From Litchfieldella anticariensis FP35 = DSM 16096 (GTDB lineage: Bacteria > Pseudomonadota > Gammaproteobacteria > Pseudomonadales > Halomonadaceae): a stretch of DNA of 64,000 bases. How positions within the stretch are numbered: the stretch's first letter is position 1; each line of letters begins with the position of its first letter. Below are positions 27,337-35,890 of the stretch, piece after piece. The DNA is taken from positions 496,001 through 560,000 of the forward strand of contig NZ_KE332377.1 in NCBI RefSeq assembly GCF_000409775.1. The letters are read 5' to 3'. The translations under genes were made by a program, and so were the position numbers. A model generated the notes under the pieces. That model saw only the letters and a program-made list of their open reading frames with translations. It made no database searches and had not been told where the DNA came from.

Positions 27337-28575
27337 ATGACATTTCTTTTCTTGAGCCTTGTGCTTCTTACTTCCTTCGTGTTCTGTTTATTCGTGACGG
27401 TGAGATATCGTTGGCTAATGATGCCAATGATGGTGGGTTTTTTGTTCCGGGTTGCTCTTATCGTTTTGGATCATAATGATATATTTAATCCGCCCGGTGG
27501 AAATGCTGATGCATTGGTGTTCACGAGGCGGGCTTTCGAGTGGTCACTACTGGACTGGCCGAATCTCCTTGCCACTTTCAATTATAAGGCGTCCTATGTC
27601 TACAGTACAATAGGCGCTATTTTCTTTAAAGCTTTTGGCGCTCATAATTTGGTTCTACCTAGCTTGAATTTTCTTGCAGGTATGATAGTGATTTTCCTTG
27701 CTGCTAGCATGACGTATGATTTGTGGGGGCGTAAGCCAGCGATTATTAGTGCTTATATCATGGCTTTATTCCCATTCGCTGCTTTTAACTCTGTTATTGC
27801 TTTGAGAGAAGAGTTTTCTATATTGGTTTTCTTGATAGGGTTGTTTTTCTTTTTGAAATGGGTCTCTGGTAAAGGGTTTGGCTGGATTTGTATAGCTTTT
27901 CTGTTTTTTCCAATGGCTGTGATGATCCATCCGGGATGGATTGGTGCTATAGTTGGAGTGGCGTTATATTTGACTTACTTTTCTATAAAGTTAATACTTT
28001 CTAGCGTTAAGGGAGCTGTGGCGAATCGTCGTAATATTAGCAAACTTTTCTCCTCTATCGCGGTACTTGTCATTTCTTTGACCTTCATTGCTGGTAGCGG
28101 TGGAATAAGCTTGGCTAAAGGGATCACAATAGGTGGGGAAAATGAAGAAGAGAATGTTGCGGGGTTAATTGAATCGCGGTTTGAACAAGATCCTCTCGGT
28201 GGGTCGGCATATCCTGGCTTTGTTGCTACGGGAAATCCCTATACCCAACCTTGGCTTATTCCCATGAGAGTAATCTATTTCATGTTTTCTCCTTTTCCTT
28301 GGGATATTCGAAGTCCACGCCAAGCGCTCGGTATGGCAGCAATGCTGATGTATTCTTTCCTTGCCTGGCGCCTTTATAAAGGATGGCCATTAGTCAAGAA
28401 GAAAGATGAGTGTATTGCGCTTCTGCTTATATTTGGTGCGCTTGTTTTTATTTTTTCTATTGGTGTTACTAATATAGGTACAGCTATCCGCCATAGGACC
28501 AAGTTTCTAGGGCTGTTTGTTATCCTCGCAGCCTCGTCATTCAGTACTTTGAAGATACGTTTTCGAAGACTATGA
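27337..28575 (+). CDS. Polytopic membrane protein, possible Wzy polymerase or GT-C protein
   Basis: A 412-residue protein with about 10 hydrophobic segments spread over its length. A short first loop contains PPGGNADALVFTRRAFEW (about residues 51-68), whose acidic and aromatic residues recall the first periplasmic loop of GT-C glycosyltransferases. A long loop around residues 265-300 (GGENEEENVAG...SRFEQDPLGG) is polar. It lacks the H-N-x-Y/F motif of the O-antigen ligase family. In a cluster with initiating transferase, flippase and glycosyltransferases it is the best local candidate for the repeat-unit polymerase. It overlaps the next gene by four bases. Function is not established by sequence. 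Confidence 0.6.
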   Translation: MTFLFLSLVLLTSFVFCLFVTVRYRWLMMPMMVGFLFRVALIVLDHNDIFNPPGGNADALVFTRRAFEWSLLDWPNLLATFNYKASYVYSTIGAIFFKAFGAHNLVLPSLNFLAGMIVIFLAASMTYDLWGRKPAIISAYIMALFPFAAFNSVIALREEFSILVFLIGLFFFLKWVSGKGFGWICIAFLFFPMAVMIHPGWIGAIVGVALYLTYFSIKLILSSVKGAVANRRNISKLFSSIAVLVISLTFIAGSGGISLAKGITIGGENEEENVAGLIESRFEQDPLGGSAYPGFVATGNPYTQPWLIPMRVIYFMFSPFPWDIRSPRQALGMAAMLMYSFLAWRLYKGWPLVKKKDECIALLLIFGALVFIFSIGVTNIGTAIRHRTKFLGLFVILAASSFSTLKIRFRRL

Positions 28576-29690
28576 GTATCGATGTTTTGATTATTGCCGG
28601 AAATGCTCGTTCACTGGTTGCCAATCGTGGCGATCTGATACGCGATATGCTGTCCGTCGGTTTGTTGGTTGCTGCTGCCGTGCCGATAGCAGACTATCTG
28701 ACAGAGGTGGAAGAACTTGGTATACAGATTCACCCCATCAACATGGGACGCACCGGCGTCAACCCGTTGCAGGATCTACTAACCTTGCTCAGCCTTCGCA
28801 AGCTGATCATGCAGGTCAAGCCTAAGGTCGTGTTTGGCTATACCGTCAAGGCAGTAGTGTATGGCAGCCTGGCGGCGAAATCTGCGGGTGTCCCGCGGAT
28901 CTATTCCATGATTACAGGACTGGGCCATGTATTCACAACGGACAGCGCCAAGACACGCCGGCTACGGCGGATCATCTCGGTGCTGTACCTAGCCGGCTTG
29001 GCCTGCAATCACAAGGTGTTTTTCCAGAACCCGGATGATCGCCAGGAATTCATCGACCGCGGTATTTTGCGCTACCCGGAGAAATCTGTTCGCATTTATG
29101 GCTCCGGCGTTGATATGCAACACTTTGCCCGCAAGCCACTACCAGAAGGACCGATGGTCTTTCTGTTCATCGGGCGGCTGCTCATAGAGAAAGGCATTGC
29201 CGAATTTTGTGAGGCGGCGCGTGTCGTGTCTGCCGATTTCCCCCAAGCGCGCTTTATTGCCGTTGGGCCGCTTGATCCTAAATTGCCCCATGCCTGTACG
29301 CAAGAAGACCTGGAGTGCTGGAAGGCGCAAGGGGTAGTGGAGTTCGTTGGCGGAGTAAAGGATGTGCGGCCCTGGATCGAACGATGCTCGGTGTTCGTGC
29401 TGCCTTCCTATCGCGAAGGCACGCCACGCTCAGTGTTGGAAGCCATGAGTATGGGGCGGGCCATCATCACCAGCGATGCGCCAGGGTGTCGTGAAACCGT
29501 CGTGGAAGGCGAGAACGGCTTTCTCGTGGAGCCGCGTCAGAGCGTACCTTTGGCAGATGCCATGCGGATCTTCCTGGAACAGCCTGCACTGGTTTTGCGG
29601 ATGTCCGAGGCATCCAGGCAACTGGTAGAGCGTTACTACGATGTGCACAAGGTCAACAAGGGGATCCTTGAGGTCATGGAGTTGGCATGA
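28572..29690 (+). CDS. GT4 glycosyltransferase, PglA-like
   Basis: A 372-residue GT-B enzyme. Its N-terminal half (VFGYTVKAVVYGSLAAKSAGVPRIYSMITGLG, about residues 95-126, with the conserved Y-T-x-K and T-G-L-G) is characteristic of transferases that add the second sugar to undecaprenyl-diphospho-amino sugars, as in PglA-like alpha-1,3-GalNAc transferases. SYREGTPRSVLEAMSMGRAII (about 276-296) is the donor motif. It is translationally coupled to the initiating transferase that follows, so the two probably make the first disaccharide. Base composition returns to high GC here, marking the right edge of the AT-rich island. Confidence 0.85.
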   Translation: MSIDVLIIAGNARSLVANRGDLIRDMLSVGLLVAAAVPIADYLTEVEELGIQIHPINMGRTGVNPLQDLLTLLSLRKLIMQVKPKVVFGYTVKAVVYGSLAAKSAGVPRIYSMITGLGHVFTTDSAKTRRLRRIISVLYLAGLACNHKVFFQNPDDRQEFIDRGILRYPEKSVRIYGSGVDMQHFARKPLPEGPMVFLFIGRLLIEKGIAEFCEAARVVSADFPQARFIAVGPLDPKLPHACTQEDLECWKAQGVVEFVGGVKDVRPWIERCSVFVLPSYREGTPRSVLEAMSMGRAIITSDAPGCRETVVEGENGFLVEPRQSVPLADAMRIFLEQPALVLRMSEASRQLVERYYDVHKVNKGILEVMELA

Positions 29691-30355
29691 ATGATGCTGT
29701 GAAGCGGCTCTTCGATATGCTTTCCAGCGCAGCGACGCTGATTCTGTTATTCCCGCTGATGCTGGCGGTGGCGTTGTGGATCAAGCTGGACAGCAAGGGG
29801 CCAGTGTTTTTTTGCCAGCAACGCGCAGGTCTTTATGGCCAGCCATTCCTGATCTTCAAGTTTCGCACCATGGTTCACCGTGCTTCTGAAGCAATCGATC
29901 AACATAAAGAGCCGGTGGTTAGCTGTGGTCGGGACCTGCGCATCACCTCTGCCGGGAGATTCCTTCGTGCCACAAGTCTCGATGAGTTGCCTCAGCTCAT
30001 CAATATCCTCAAAGGCGAAATGAGTGTGGTGGGACCGCGTCCGGTACTGATGGAGCAAAAGGAGGTAGTGCCACTTGGTTATATGAAACGCTTCTGGGTA
30101 CGCCCGGGAGTTACCGGGCTCGCACAGGTGCGTGGTCGACGTAGCCTGGATTGGTTGCAGCAGTTGGCCTTCGATGCTGAGTACGTTGAGAAGCGTAGCT
30201 TCCTCTACGACATCGGTATCATCCTGCAGACCATTCGGGTCGTGTTTCTGGGCAGAGGTATCTATGGTGGGGAAGGGCTCAACTGGCGCGCTTACCGCAA
30301 TCGTGCCAATGGCCGCCCAACTGACGATAAAGACGTCGAGGAGACGCTGAAATGA
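29687..30355 (+). CDS. Initiating sugar-1-phosphate transferase (PglC-like)
   Basis: A 222-residue monotopic phosphoglycosyl transferase. The N-terminal hydrophobic helix (residues about 12-32) is followed by FCQQRAGLYGQPFLIFKFRT (about 42-61), SLDELPQLINILKGEMSVVG (about 103-122, with the catalytic D-E) and PRPV. VRPGVTGLAQVRGR (about 138-151) is another family block. It loads a UDP-sugar phosphate on undecaprenyl phosphate. It is the second enzyme of this type in the window (the other is at 10420), so two polysaccharides may be encoded here, or one locus may be a replacement or relic. Four-base overlaps tie it to both neighbours. Confidence 0.92.
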   Translation: MNDAVKRLFDMLSSAATLILLFPLMLAVALWIKLDSKGPVFFCQQRAGLYGQPFLIFKFRTMVHRASEAIDQHKEPVVSCGRDLRITSAGRFLRATSLDELPQLINILKGEMSVVGPRPVLMEQKEVVPLGYMKRFWVRPGVTGLAQVRGRRSLDWLQQLAFDAEYVEKRSFLYDIGIILQTIRVVFLGRGIYGGEGLNWRAYRNRANGRPTDDKDVEETLK

Positions 30356-31188
30356 GTCAGTTCAAGTACATGATGATTACCGGTAGTCCTGAAATAGCGG
30401 CCTTTATCGAGCAGCATGGTGTGGCACGCATCTTCATGGATCAGGAGGAGAGGGGCAAGGCGGAGCGTCAGGGCCACCTGCATACTCATATGGTCGTTCA
30501 CAGCCTGGAAGAGGTCGCTGCTGTGGCCGGCGTGCTGAGAAAGGCCGAACTGATGGTACGCCTCAACCCGCTGTACGCTGGCACTCGGTGGGAGATCGAT
30601 TCTGTTCTGGATCACGGAGCCCAGCGCTTGATGTTGCCGATGTTTACCAAACGTGACGAGGTGGCGGCTTTTCTTGACCTGGTCGGCAGCCGAGCGCCGG
30701 TGACCTTCCTGGCGGAAACCCCACAGGCGCTAGTGCGCTTAGCTGACTGGCTCCCGCTGCTCACACCGGGCCATGATGAAGTGCATATCGGCTTGAATGA
30801 TCTTTCCCTGGGTATGGGACTGAGTTTTCTGTTCGAACCCATGGCGGCGCGGCTCTTGGATCCCAGTGCCGAATTGCTCAACCAGCATGGGGTGACTTGG
30901 GGGGTAGGTGGCATCGCCTGTATTGGCCATGGTGAGCTGGCGGCGGAAACTGTGCTAGGTGAATATGTGCGCCTGAAATCGCAGTGGGTGATTCTTTCTC
31001 GTACCTTCCATGGCGGCGCAACCTCCTCCTTGGAACTGATGGAGCATCTCGACTTTCCGGAAGAGATCGCCAAGTTGCGCAATGCCGAAGCTCAGTGGCA
31101 CTACGTTGATAGCACCACATTGCAAGCTAACCAGAGTGAGCTGGCTACTTGTGCCTTTCGTCTGGGCAGGGAAGGGGGGCTGGCATGA
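30352..31188 (+). CDS. HpcH/HpaI aldolase (citrate lyase beta) family protein
   Basis: A 278-residue TIM-barrel protein. FMDQEERGKAERQGH (about residues 26-40), LMVRLNPLYAG (about 64-74), the barrel strand VTFLAETPQALV (about 115-126) and EVHIGLNDLSLGMG (about 143-156) correspond to the metal- and phosphate-binding segments of the HpcH/HpaI aldolase family, which cleaves or forms carbon-carbon bonds using pyruvate or oxaloacetate. It is coupled to a D-2-hydroxyacid dehydrogenase gene and placed after the initiating transferase. The pair may make an unusual carboxylic acid substituent for the polysaccharide, which is inference. Confidence 0.75.
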   Translation: MSQFKYMMITGSPEIAAFIEQHGVARIFMDQEERGKAERQGHLHTHMVVHSLEEVAAVAGVLRKAELMVRLNPLYAGTRWEIDSVLDHGAQRLMLPMFTKRDEVAAFLDLVGSRAPVTFLAETPQALVRLADWLPLLTPGHDEVHIGLNDLSLGMGLSFLFEPMAARLLDPSAELLNQHGVTWGVGGIACIGHGELAAETVLGEYVRLKSQWVILSRTFHGGATSSLELMEHLDFPEEIAKLRNAEAQWHYVDSTTLQANQSELATCAFRLGREGGLA

Positions 31189-32192
31189 GCCAGCATTGCG
31201 CTCCAATAACCATCGGCACTCCATTCCTGGTCAGGCATATTCTCTACTTGCAGAAGGCCCACGTGCTTGAACGGCAGCGCGAGCAGGTGTTCCGCCTATT
31301 GAATGACGAGTTGCCGGAGGCAGAGATCGTCTTCGCCAGCGATGTGGAAAGCGTACCTCAAGGTGCTGTGTTCGATGTGGTGATCGCCCCTACACTGCCT
31401 TGGCTGCCGGACGCGCTTCATCGGCTCGGTGGCTACCGGTGGATCCACTTCCTCTCTGCCGGGGTGGAAAAGATCTGGCAGATGGATTTCGACAAGACGC
31501 ATATCTTGATGACCAAGAGTAGCGGCGTACACGGCGCGCCAATAAGCGAGTACGTCATCGGTGCCATTTTATACTTCACCAAGCAGTTCGGCCGCTTCCA
31601 TGACCAGGCCCGGCGTGGTGAATGGCAGCGTACCTGGCTTGGCGAACTAACCGGCTGTCAGCTCACCGTGTTAGGGCTTGGTCATATTGGCCAGAGCCTG
31701 GCGCGTCGTGCCAAAGCCTTCGATATGCTGGTCGTTGGCACGCTGCGTCACTTGCGCCCGGTGGAGTATGTCGATCGAGTGGTGCCTTGGTCGCTTATTG
31801 GTAAGGAGCTTGCTCATACCGATTTTCTGGTGGTGTGTTTGCCGCTTACTGATGATACTCAAGGGCTAGTCAACGATGAATTACTCTCCAAGCTGAAACC
31901 TCAGGCGCTGCTGATCGATATTTCTCGCGGTGGTGTGGTGAATGGCGACGCCGTGTTGCGTGCACTGGATAACGGCATTCTCCAAGGTGCTGTCCTGGAT
32001 GTGTTCGAAGAGCAGCCGCTGCCAAAAGAATCTTCTTTGTGGAAGCGTGACGACGTCTTGATCACTCCACATGTTTCCGGTACCACGCCATTTTATCTGG
32101 AGAGAGCGATTGGAGTCTTTGTCGAAAACTTGCGAGCGCAACAGCAAGGCTTGCCGTTTACGACACCCATAAGTACTGAGATGGGCTACTAA
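31185..32192 (+). CDS. D-2-hydroxyacid dehydrogenase family protein
   Basis: A 335-residue NAD(P)-dependent dehydrogenase. The dinucleotide-binding motif VLGLGHIGQSLARRAKAFDM lies at about residues 163-182. Catalytic residues are visible: Arg in DISRGGVVN (about 243-251), Glu in VFEEQPLP (about 274-281) and His in ITPHVSG (about 291-297). It would interconvert a 2-keto acid and a D-2-hydroxy acid. The ATG at 31185 overlaps the stop of the aldolase gene (ATGA), which decides the start over an earlier in-frame codon at 31149. It forms a cassette with the aldolase before it and the asparagine-synthetase-like gene after it. Confidence 0.9.
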   Translation: MSQHCAPITIGTPFLVRHILYLQKAHVLERQREQVFRLLNDELPEAEIVFASDVESVPQGAVFDVVIAPTLPWLPDALHRLGGYRWIHFLSAGVEKIWQMDFDKTHILMTKSSGVHGAPISEYVIGAILYFTKQFGRFHDQARRGEWQRTWLGELTGCQLTVLGLGHIGQSLARRAKAFDMLVVGTLRHLRPVEYVDRVVPWSLIGKELAHTDFLVVCLPLTDDTQGLVNDELLSKLKPQALLIDISRGGVVNGDAVLRALDNGILQGAVLDVFEEQPLPKESSLWKRDDVLITPHVSGTTPFYLERAIGVFVENLRAQQQGLPFTTPISTEMGY

Positions 32193-32201
32193 AAAGATTT
32201 T

Positions 32202-33731
32202 ATGACTGCTGAGAGAATACCTTTTAATAGTTACCTTGCATTGCCTGAGGGTAAAGAATTTTCTGTGAAGTTTAAAGAAAGATTCCCGTTTTCTGTAAAT
32301 GCTTTCGGTTTGAATATTCAACATAATTTTTCTGACAAATATTATATGGCACCTGACAAGGCAGGTGTTGAAATCCTTGTTCTTGGGCATATTTATGATC
32401 CTTTTTCAGGGAGGTCAGGGGAGGACGCTGTTTTAGAGATTGTTGAAATGTATTCTGAGTCCAAGGAAAGGTTTTACGATATATTGGCGAAATGCAGTGG
32501 AAGGTTCGTTGTTTTTGTTGGTGGAAAAAAGATGCTGGAAATACTACCTGATGCCTGTGCATCTTTGCCTGTTAATTATTTTTCCCCGGCAGTGGTTAAT
32601 GATTCAAATGAATTCGCTGTAAGTTCTCATGCATATTTTATAAGAGAAGCTTTCTCCTTGCCGTTATGTTCTAATGTCAGGAGTCTCTCCAGTACCAGAT
32701 TTTATCACCTTGGTATTAGACACTGCCCTGCCGACATGACTGAGGTGGAAGGTGTTAAGGTGCTAACTCCGAACCTTTCACTAACTTATAGAGCTGGTGA
32801 GCTAAGGGCTCAGCGTATATTTCCTCGCTCAAATAGATTGGAACGTGACGTTAATGAAGTGATCAACGAGGTGTCTCGAGTTCTGTTAAGCTCGGTTGAT
32901 TGCTTGGCTTGGTTCAGGAAGCCAATTTTCTGTGCCTTGAGTGGTGGCGTTGATAGTCGTATGACACTTGCTGCGACAGTAGGTCAACGCGATAACTTTC
33001 AGTTTTTCACCTTCGCAGGCGAGGGAAATGCACGCCGGGATTTGCTTTGTACCAAGAAATTATCTCAACTCTTGTCTTTGAGATTTGAAGAGATTCAGCT
33101 GAGTAACGTGCATCCATCTGAAGAGTTTAGTGTTTTGTATCACGGTTTGCAGGGTGAAACCCGTGCTCCCAACGTGAAAGATACCTTTGCCAGACAGCAA
33201 TATTTTGGTGTTAATGACAATTTCGAAGTGCGTTCAAGTATTTCAGAAGTATCCAGAAGTTTCGTGAGGCGAAAGTTTCATACTGCTGAGATGGCACTAA
33301 CCGCTGATGCCATGGTGCCGATCTATAAACGAGTCCCATTCAGCAGAAAATGGCATGAGTTGATCCGTCAGGAATTTGCAACCTGGATGGAGCGCTCGAG
33401 CTTCAGGGATGTCGAAAAATATGGTTATGACTGGCTGGATTTCTATTATTGGGAGATCCGGGTTGGTACTTGGCAGGCACTTGTATTGCAGGATGCCGAT
33501 TACTATACCAACCCAACTGTACTTTTCAACAACAGGAAGCTAATTGAACTTATGCTTTCGGCTCCGGAGAAGTACCGCAAAGATGACACACTTCAAGTGA
33601 TGATCATGTCCACACTGGATGGTGATGTGCTAAAGACACCGATCGTAAAAAATTTTGGCAAAAAGGCCTGGTTTCGCGAGATCCTTGAATCGAGCTACTT
33701 AAAAGCTTACCAAGCCTTGATTGCAAGGTGA
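32202..33731 (+). CDS. Asparagine-synthetase-like protein (PP-loop ligase)
   Basis: A 509-residue protein. The C-terminal half has the ATP-pyrophosphatase PP-loop ALSGGVDSRMTLAA (about residues 246-259) and later acidic segments. The N-terminal half (VLGHIYDPFSGRSGEDAVLEIV and FVVFVGGKKMLEILPDACASLPVNY) looks like a degenerate Ntn amidotransferase domain without a catalytic Cys at the N-terminus. It may activate a carboxylate as an acyl-adenylate and couple it to an amine. Located after an aldolase and a hydroxyacid dehydrogenase, it could attach their product to an amino sugar. No RiPP precursor is adjacent. The 5' half is more AT-rich than the flanking genes. Confidence 0.72.
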   Translation: MTAERIPFNSYLALPEGKEFSVKFKERFPFSVNAFGLNIQHNFSDKYYMAPDKAGVEILVLGHIYDPFSGRSGEDAVLEIVEMYSESKERFYDILAKCSGRFVVFVGGKKMLEILPDACASLPVNYFSPAVVNDSNEFAVSSHAYFIREAFSLPLCSNVRSLSSTRFYHLGIRHCPADMTEVEGVKVLTPNLSLTYRAGELRAQRIFPRSNRLERDVNEVINEVSRVLLSSVDCLAWFRKPIFCALSGGVDSRMTLAATVGQRDNFQFFTFAGEGNARRDLLCTKKLSQLLSLRFEEIQLSNVHPSEEFSVLYHGLQGETRAPNVKDTFARQQYFGVNDNFEVRSSISEVSRSFVRRKFHTAEMALTADAMVPIYKRVPFSRKWHELIRQEFATWMERSSFRDVEKYGYDWLDFYYWEIRVGTWQALVLQDADYYTNPTVLFNNRKLIELMLSAPEKYRKDDTLQVMIMSTLDGDVLKTPIVKNFGKKAWFREILESSYLKAYQALIAR

Positions 33732-33782
33732 TATTTTCTTGAACTCGTTCATACAAAATCAGTCTTTAATTTGAGAGGCTGT

Positions 33783-34874
33783 ATGCCGATTCTCGTGGTT
33801 GGTGGAGCCGGTTATATCGGCTCTCATACGGTGCTTTCATTGCTCGAAGCCGAATATGAGGTTGTGGTTCTCGATAACCTTGTCAATTCCTCATCTGAAT
33901 CACTTCGGCGAGTACAAAAGTTGACCGGAAAACCTATCGATTTTGTTCATGGTGATATCAGAGACAAGAAGCGTCTTGCCCGGCTATTCCATGATTATGA
34001 TGTTTCTTCAGTGATTCACTTTGCTGGACTCAAAGCGGTAAGTGAAAGTGTTCAACAGCCACTTGAATATTATGATAACAATGTGTATGGCACCTTGGCG
34101 TTGTGTCAGGCAATGCAGGTAGCTGGTGTCACCCGGCTGATCTTCAGCTCGTCCGCTACCGTATATGGTCGTGATGCCCCCGTACCTTATCAAGAGATTA
34201 CACCAAGAGGCATCACTGCCAACCCTTACGGCAGTTCCAAGGCGATGGTCGAGCAGATACTGGAGGATTTATGCCGATCGGATGAGGGATGGGCGGTGGC
34301 ATTATTACGCTATTTCAATCCGGTGGGCGCCCATGAAAGCGGCTTGATCGGTGAAGATCCTCAAGGCTTCCCCAATAACCTCATGCCGGTCATTGCTCAG
34401 GTAGCGGTGGGACGAAGGCCGGAGCTTGCCGTGTTTGGCAATGATTATCCGACCCCTGACGGGACTTGTGTGCGTGACTATCTGCATGTCATGGATCTGG
34501 CAGAAGGCCATTTGCAGGCCCTGGCCAGTTTGGAAACACCCGGGGTCCATATTTACAACCTGGGAACAGGGCAGGGTTACTCGGTACTGCAGATGGTGGA
34601 AGCGTTCGAGCGGGTCACGGGCCAGCCGGTTCCTAGCCGCTTCACTTCCCGTCGTGAAGGCGATCTCGCCGCCTTCTGGGCCGACCCGACCAAGGCCCAG
34701 AGAGAACTGGGCTGGAAGGCCCGCCGTAGCCTCGATGCAATGATGGCCGACACTTGGCGCTGGCAATGCCGGAATCCTCAAGGTTATTGCAGTGAAGTCG
34801 ACAGGGCGAAGTCTTTCTCGAACAACATGAAGGTTATGCCAGCTGTCACCAACTCGAATAGGGATGGTTCGTGA
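33783..34874 (+). CDS. galE: UDP-glucose 4-epimerase
   Basis: A 363-residue SDR-family epimerase. VVGGAGYIGSHTV (residues 5-17) binds NAD, SSSATVYG (about 123-130) contains the catalytic Ser, and YGSSKAMVEQIL (about 148-159) the catalytic Tyr and Lys. RYFNPVGAHESGLIGEDP and VRDYLHVMDLAEGH are diagnostic GalE blocks. It interconverts UDP-glucose and UDP-galactose, or the N-acetyl forms. It is about 25 residues longer at the C-terminus than typical GalE. The ATG at 33783 follows GAGAGG. The stop overlaps the GTG start of the kinase-like gene (GTGA), linking the EPS block to the RiPP locus. Confidence 0.94.
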   Translation: MPILVVGGAGYIGSHTVLSLLEAEYEVVVLDNLVNSSSESLRRVQKLTGKPIDFVHGDIRDKKRLARLFHDYDVSSVIHFAGLKAVSESVQQPLEYYDNNVYGTLALCQAMQVAGVTRLIFSSSATVYGRDAPVPYQEITPRGITANPYGSSKAMVEQILEDLCRSDEGWAVALLRYFNPVGAHESGLIGEDPQGFPNNLMPVIAQVAVGRRPELAVFGNDYPTPDGTCVRDYLHVMDLAEGHLQALASLETPGVHIYNLGTGQGYSVLQMVEAFERVTGQPVPSRFTSRREGDLAAFWADPTKAQRELGWKARRSLDAMMADTWRWQCRNPQGYCSEVDRAKSFSNNMKVMPAVTNSNRDGS

Positions 34875-35890
34875 ACATGCAACAAGAAAACATACCGACC
34901 ACCGAGACGCAAATTGGACATCAGGAACGTCGTGGGGTGTCTGATTCGGTTCCTCATCGATTCCACTACCGTACTTACGGCTTGCAACTGTCCTCACAGT
35001 TGGAGTTGCCGGAGCTTGCCGCAACACCGGACTGCTCCGAGCCCGATATCGATATTCTCACCCCTGAGATATCTGAAGTGATGGAGGATGCAAGCCCCAA
35101 TGGGCCATGGGTACAGGTCGCCGAGGAACGTTGCCAGTTGTTGGTCGAGGGGGTTGCCCGCTATCGGATTGAACAGGGGCGGCGCATCCTGGTAGATCGC
35201 CGTGTACCCCATGCGGAAGGTCGGTTGCCAGTGGCCGGGGATGTACGGCTATATCTGCTGGGTGCTGCGCTGGGAGTACTGCTCCATCAGCGGTATTACT
35301 TGCCGCTGCATGTCAGTGCACTGCAAACGCCTGCCGGGGTGTGGGCCTTCACTGGCCATTCGGGCGCGGGCAAGTCCACCCTGGGTGCCTGGCTGCATTA
35401 TACCCAAGGCTGGCCAATGGTCAGTGACGATGTGGCGGTGATCAAGCCGGAAGATGAGCAACCGATCCTCTACCCTGGTCCTGCGCGGCTTAAGCTTTGG
35501 AAGGATGCCTTGGCTGCGCTGGATATCGACCGGCATGGCTTGGTACGAGATCTGACACGTGCCGATAAGTACCACCTCATGCTGCGAAAGGGCTTCCAGG
35601 CTGACCCACAGCCGCTACGGGCGCTGGTGGTTCTGGAGCGGGCGGAGGAGGGTGAAGCCGCATGCCTTGAGCCGGTCACGGGAGTGGCGGCCTTCAAGGT
35701 GGTGATGGCATCGCTTTACCGCCCGGAACTGGGCAAGGAGTTCAATGGCCCGGCACGGTTGTTGCACGAGAGTGCCCGCCTGGCAGACCGGATCGGAGTT
35801 TACCGCTTCCGCAGGCCATGGTCGCTCGATGAGATGGATACCAGTATCGAGCCTCTGTTGCAGCATATAGAGGGAACTTCTTTATCATGA
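34871..35890 (+). CDS. HprK-like kinase 1 (candidate lasso-peptide tail kinase)
   Basis: A 339-residue protein. An N-terminal beta-rich part (HFHYRTYGLQLSSQLELPEL..., about residues 30-150) precedes an HPr-kinase/PEP-carboxykinase-like C-terminal domain. That domain has PLHVSALQTPAGVWAFTGHSGAGKSTL with Walker A GHSGAGKST near 163-171, and WPMVSDDVAVI (about 182-192) as the second acidic strand. Homologous kinases in lasso-peptide clusters such as paeninodin phosphorylate the C-terminal Ser of the precursor. All four precursors of the array downstream end in Ser, which fits that role. The start is a GTG overlapping the galE stop; an ATG two codons on is an alternative. It overlaps the CobS-like gene by four bases. 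Confidence 0.78.
   Translation: MNMQQENIPTTETQIGHQERRGVSDSVPHRFHYRTYGLQLSSQLELPELAATPDCSEPDIDILTPEISEVMEDASPNGPWVQVAEERCQLLVEGVARYRIEQGRRILVDRRVPHAEGRLPVAGDVRLYLLGAALGVLLHQRYYLPLHVSALQTPAGVWAFTGHSGAGKSTLGAWLHYTQGWPMVSDDVAVIKPEDEQPILYPGPARLKLWKDALAALDIDRHGLVRDLTRADKYHLMLRKGFQADPQPLRALVVLERAEEGEAACLEPVTGVAAFKVVMASLYRPELGKEFNGPARLLHESARLADRIGVYRFRRPWSLDEMDTSIEPLLQHIEGTSLS

Larger units (their letters stand above)
17912..28571. other. AT-rich polysaccharide island (likely horizontally acquired)
   Basis: From the rfbB stop to the PglA-like gene start, nearly all genes are visibly AT-rich (many AAA/TTT/ATA codons), unlike the GC-richer DNA on both sides. It holds three sulfotransferase-like genes, one GT-A, one GT2, two GT4, a flippase and a membrane protein, plus a GC-richer insertion sequence. 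The sharp boundaries and the gene stub after rfbB suggest replacement of a serotype-like cassette. Confidence 0.75.
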
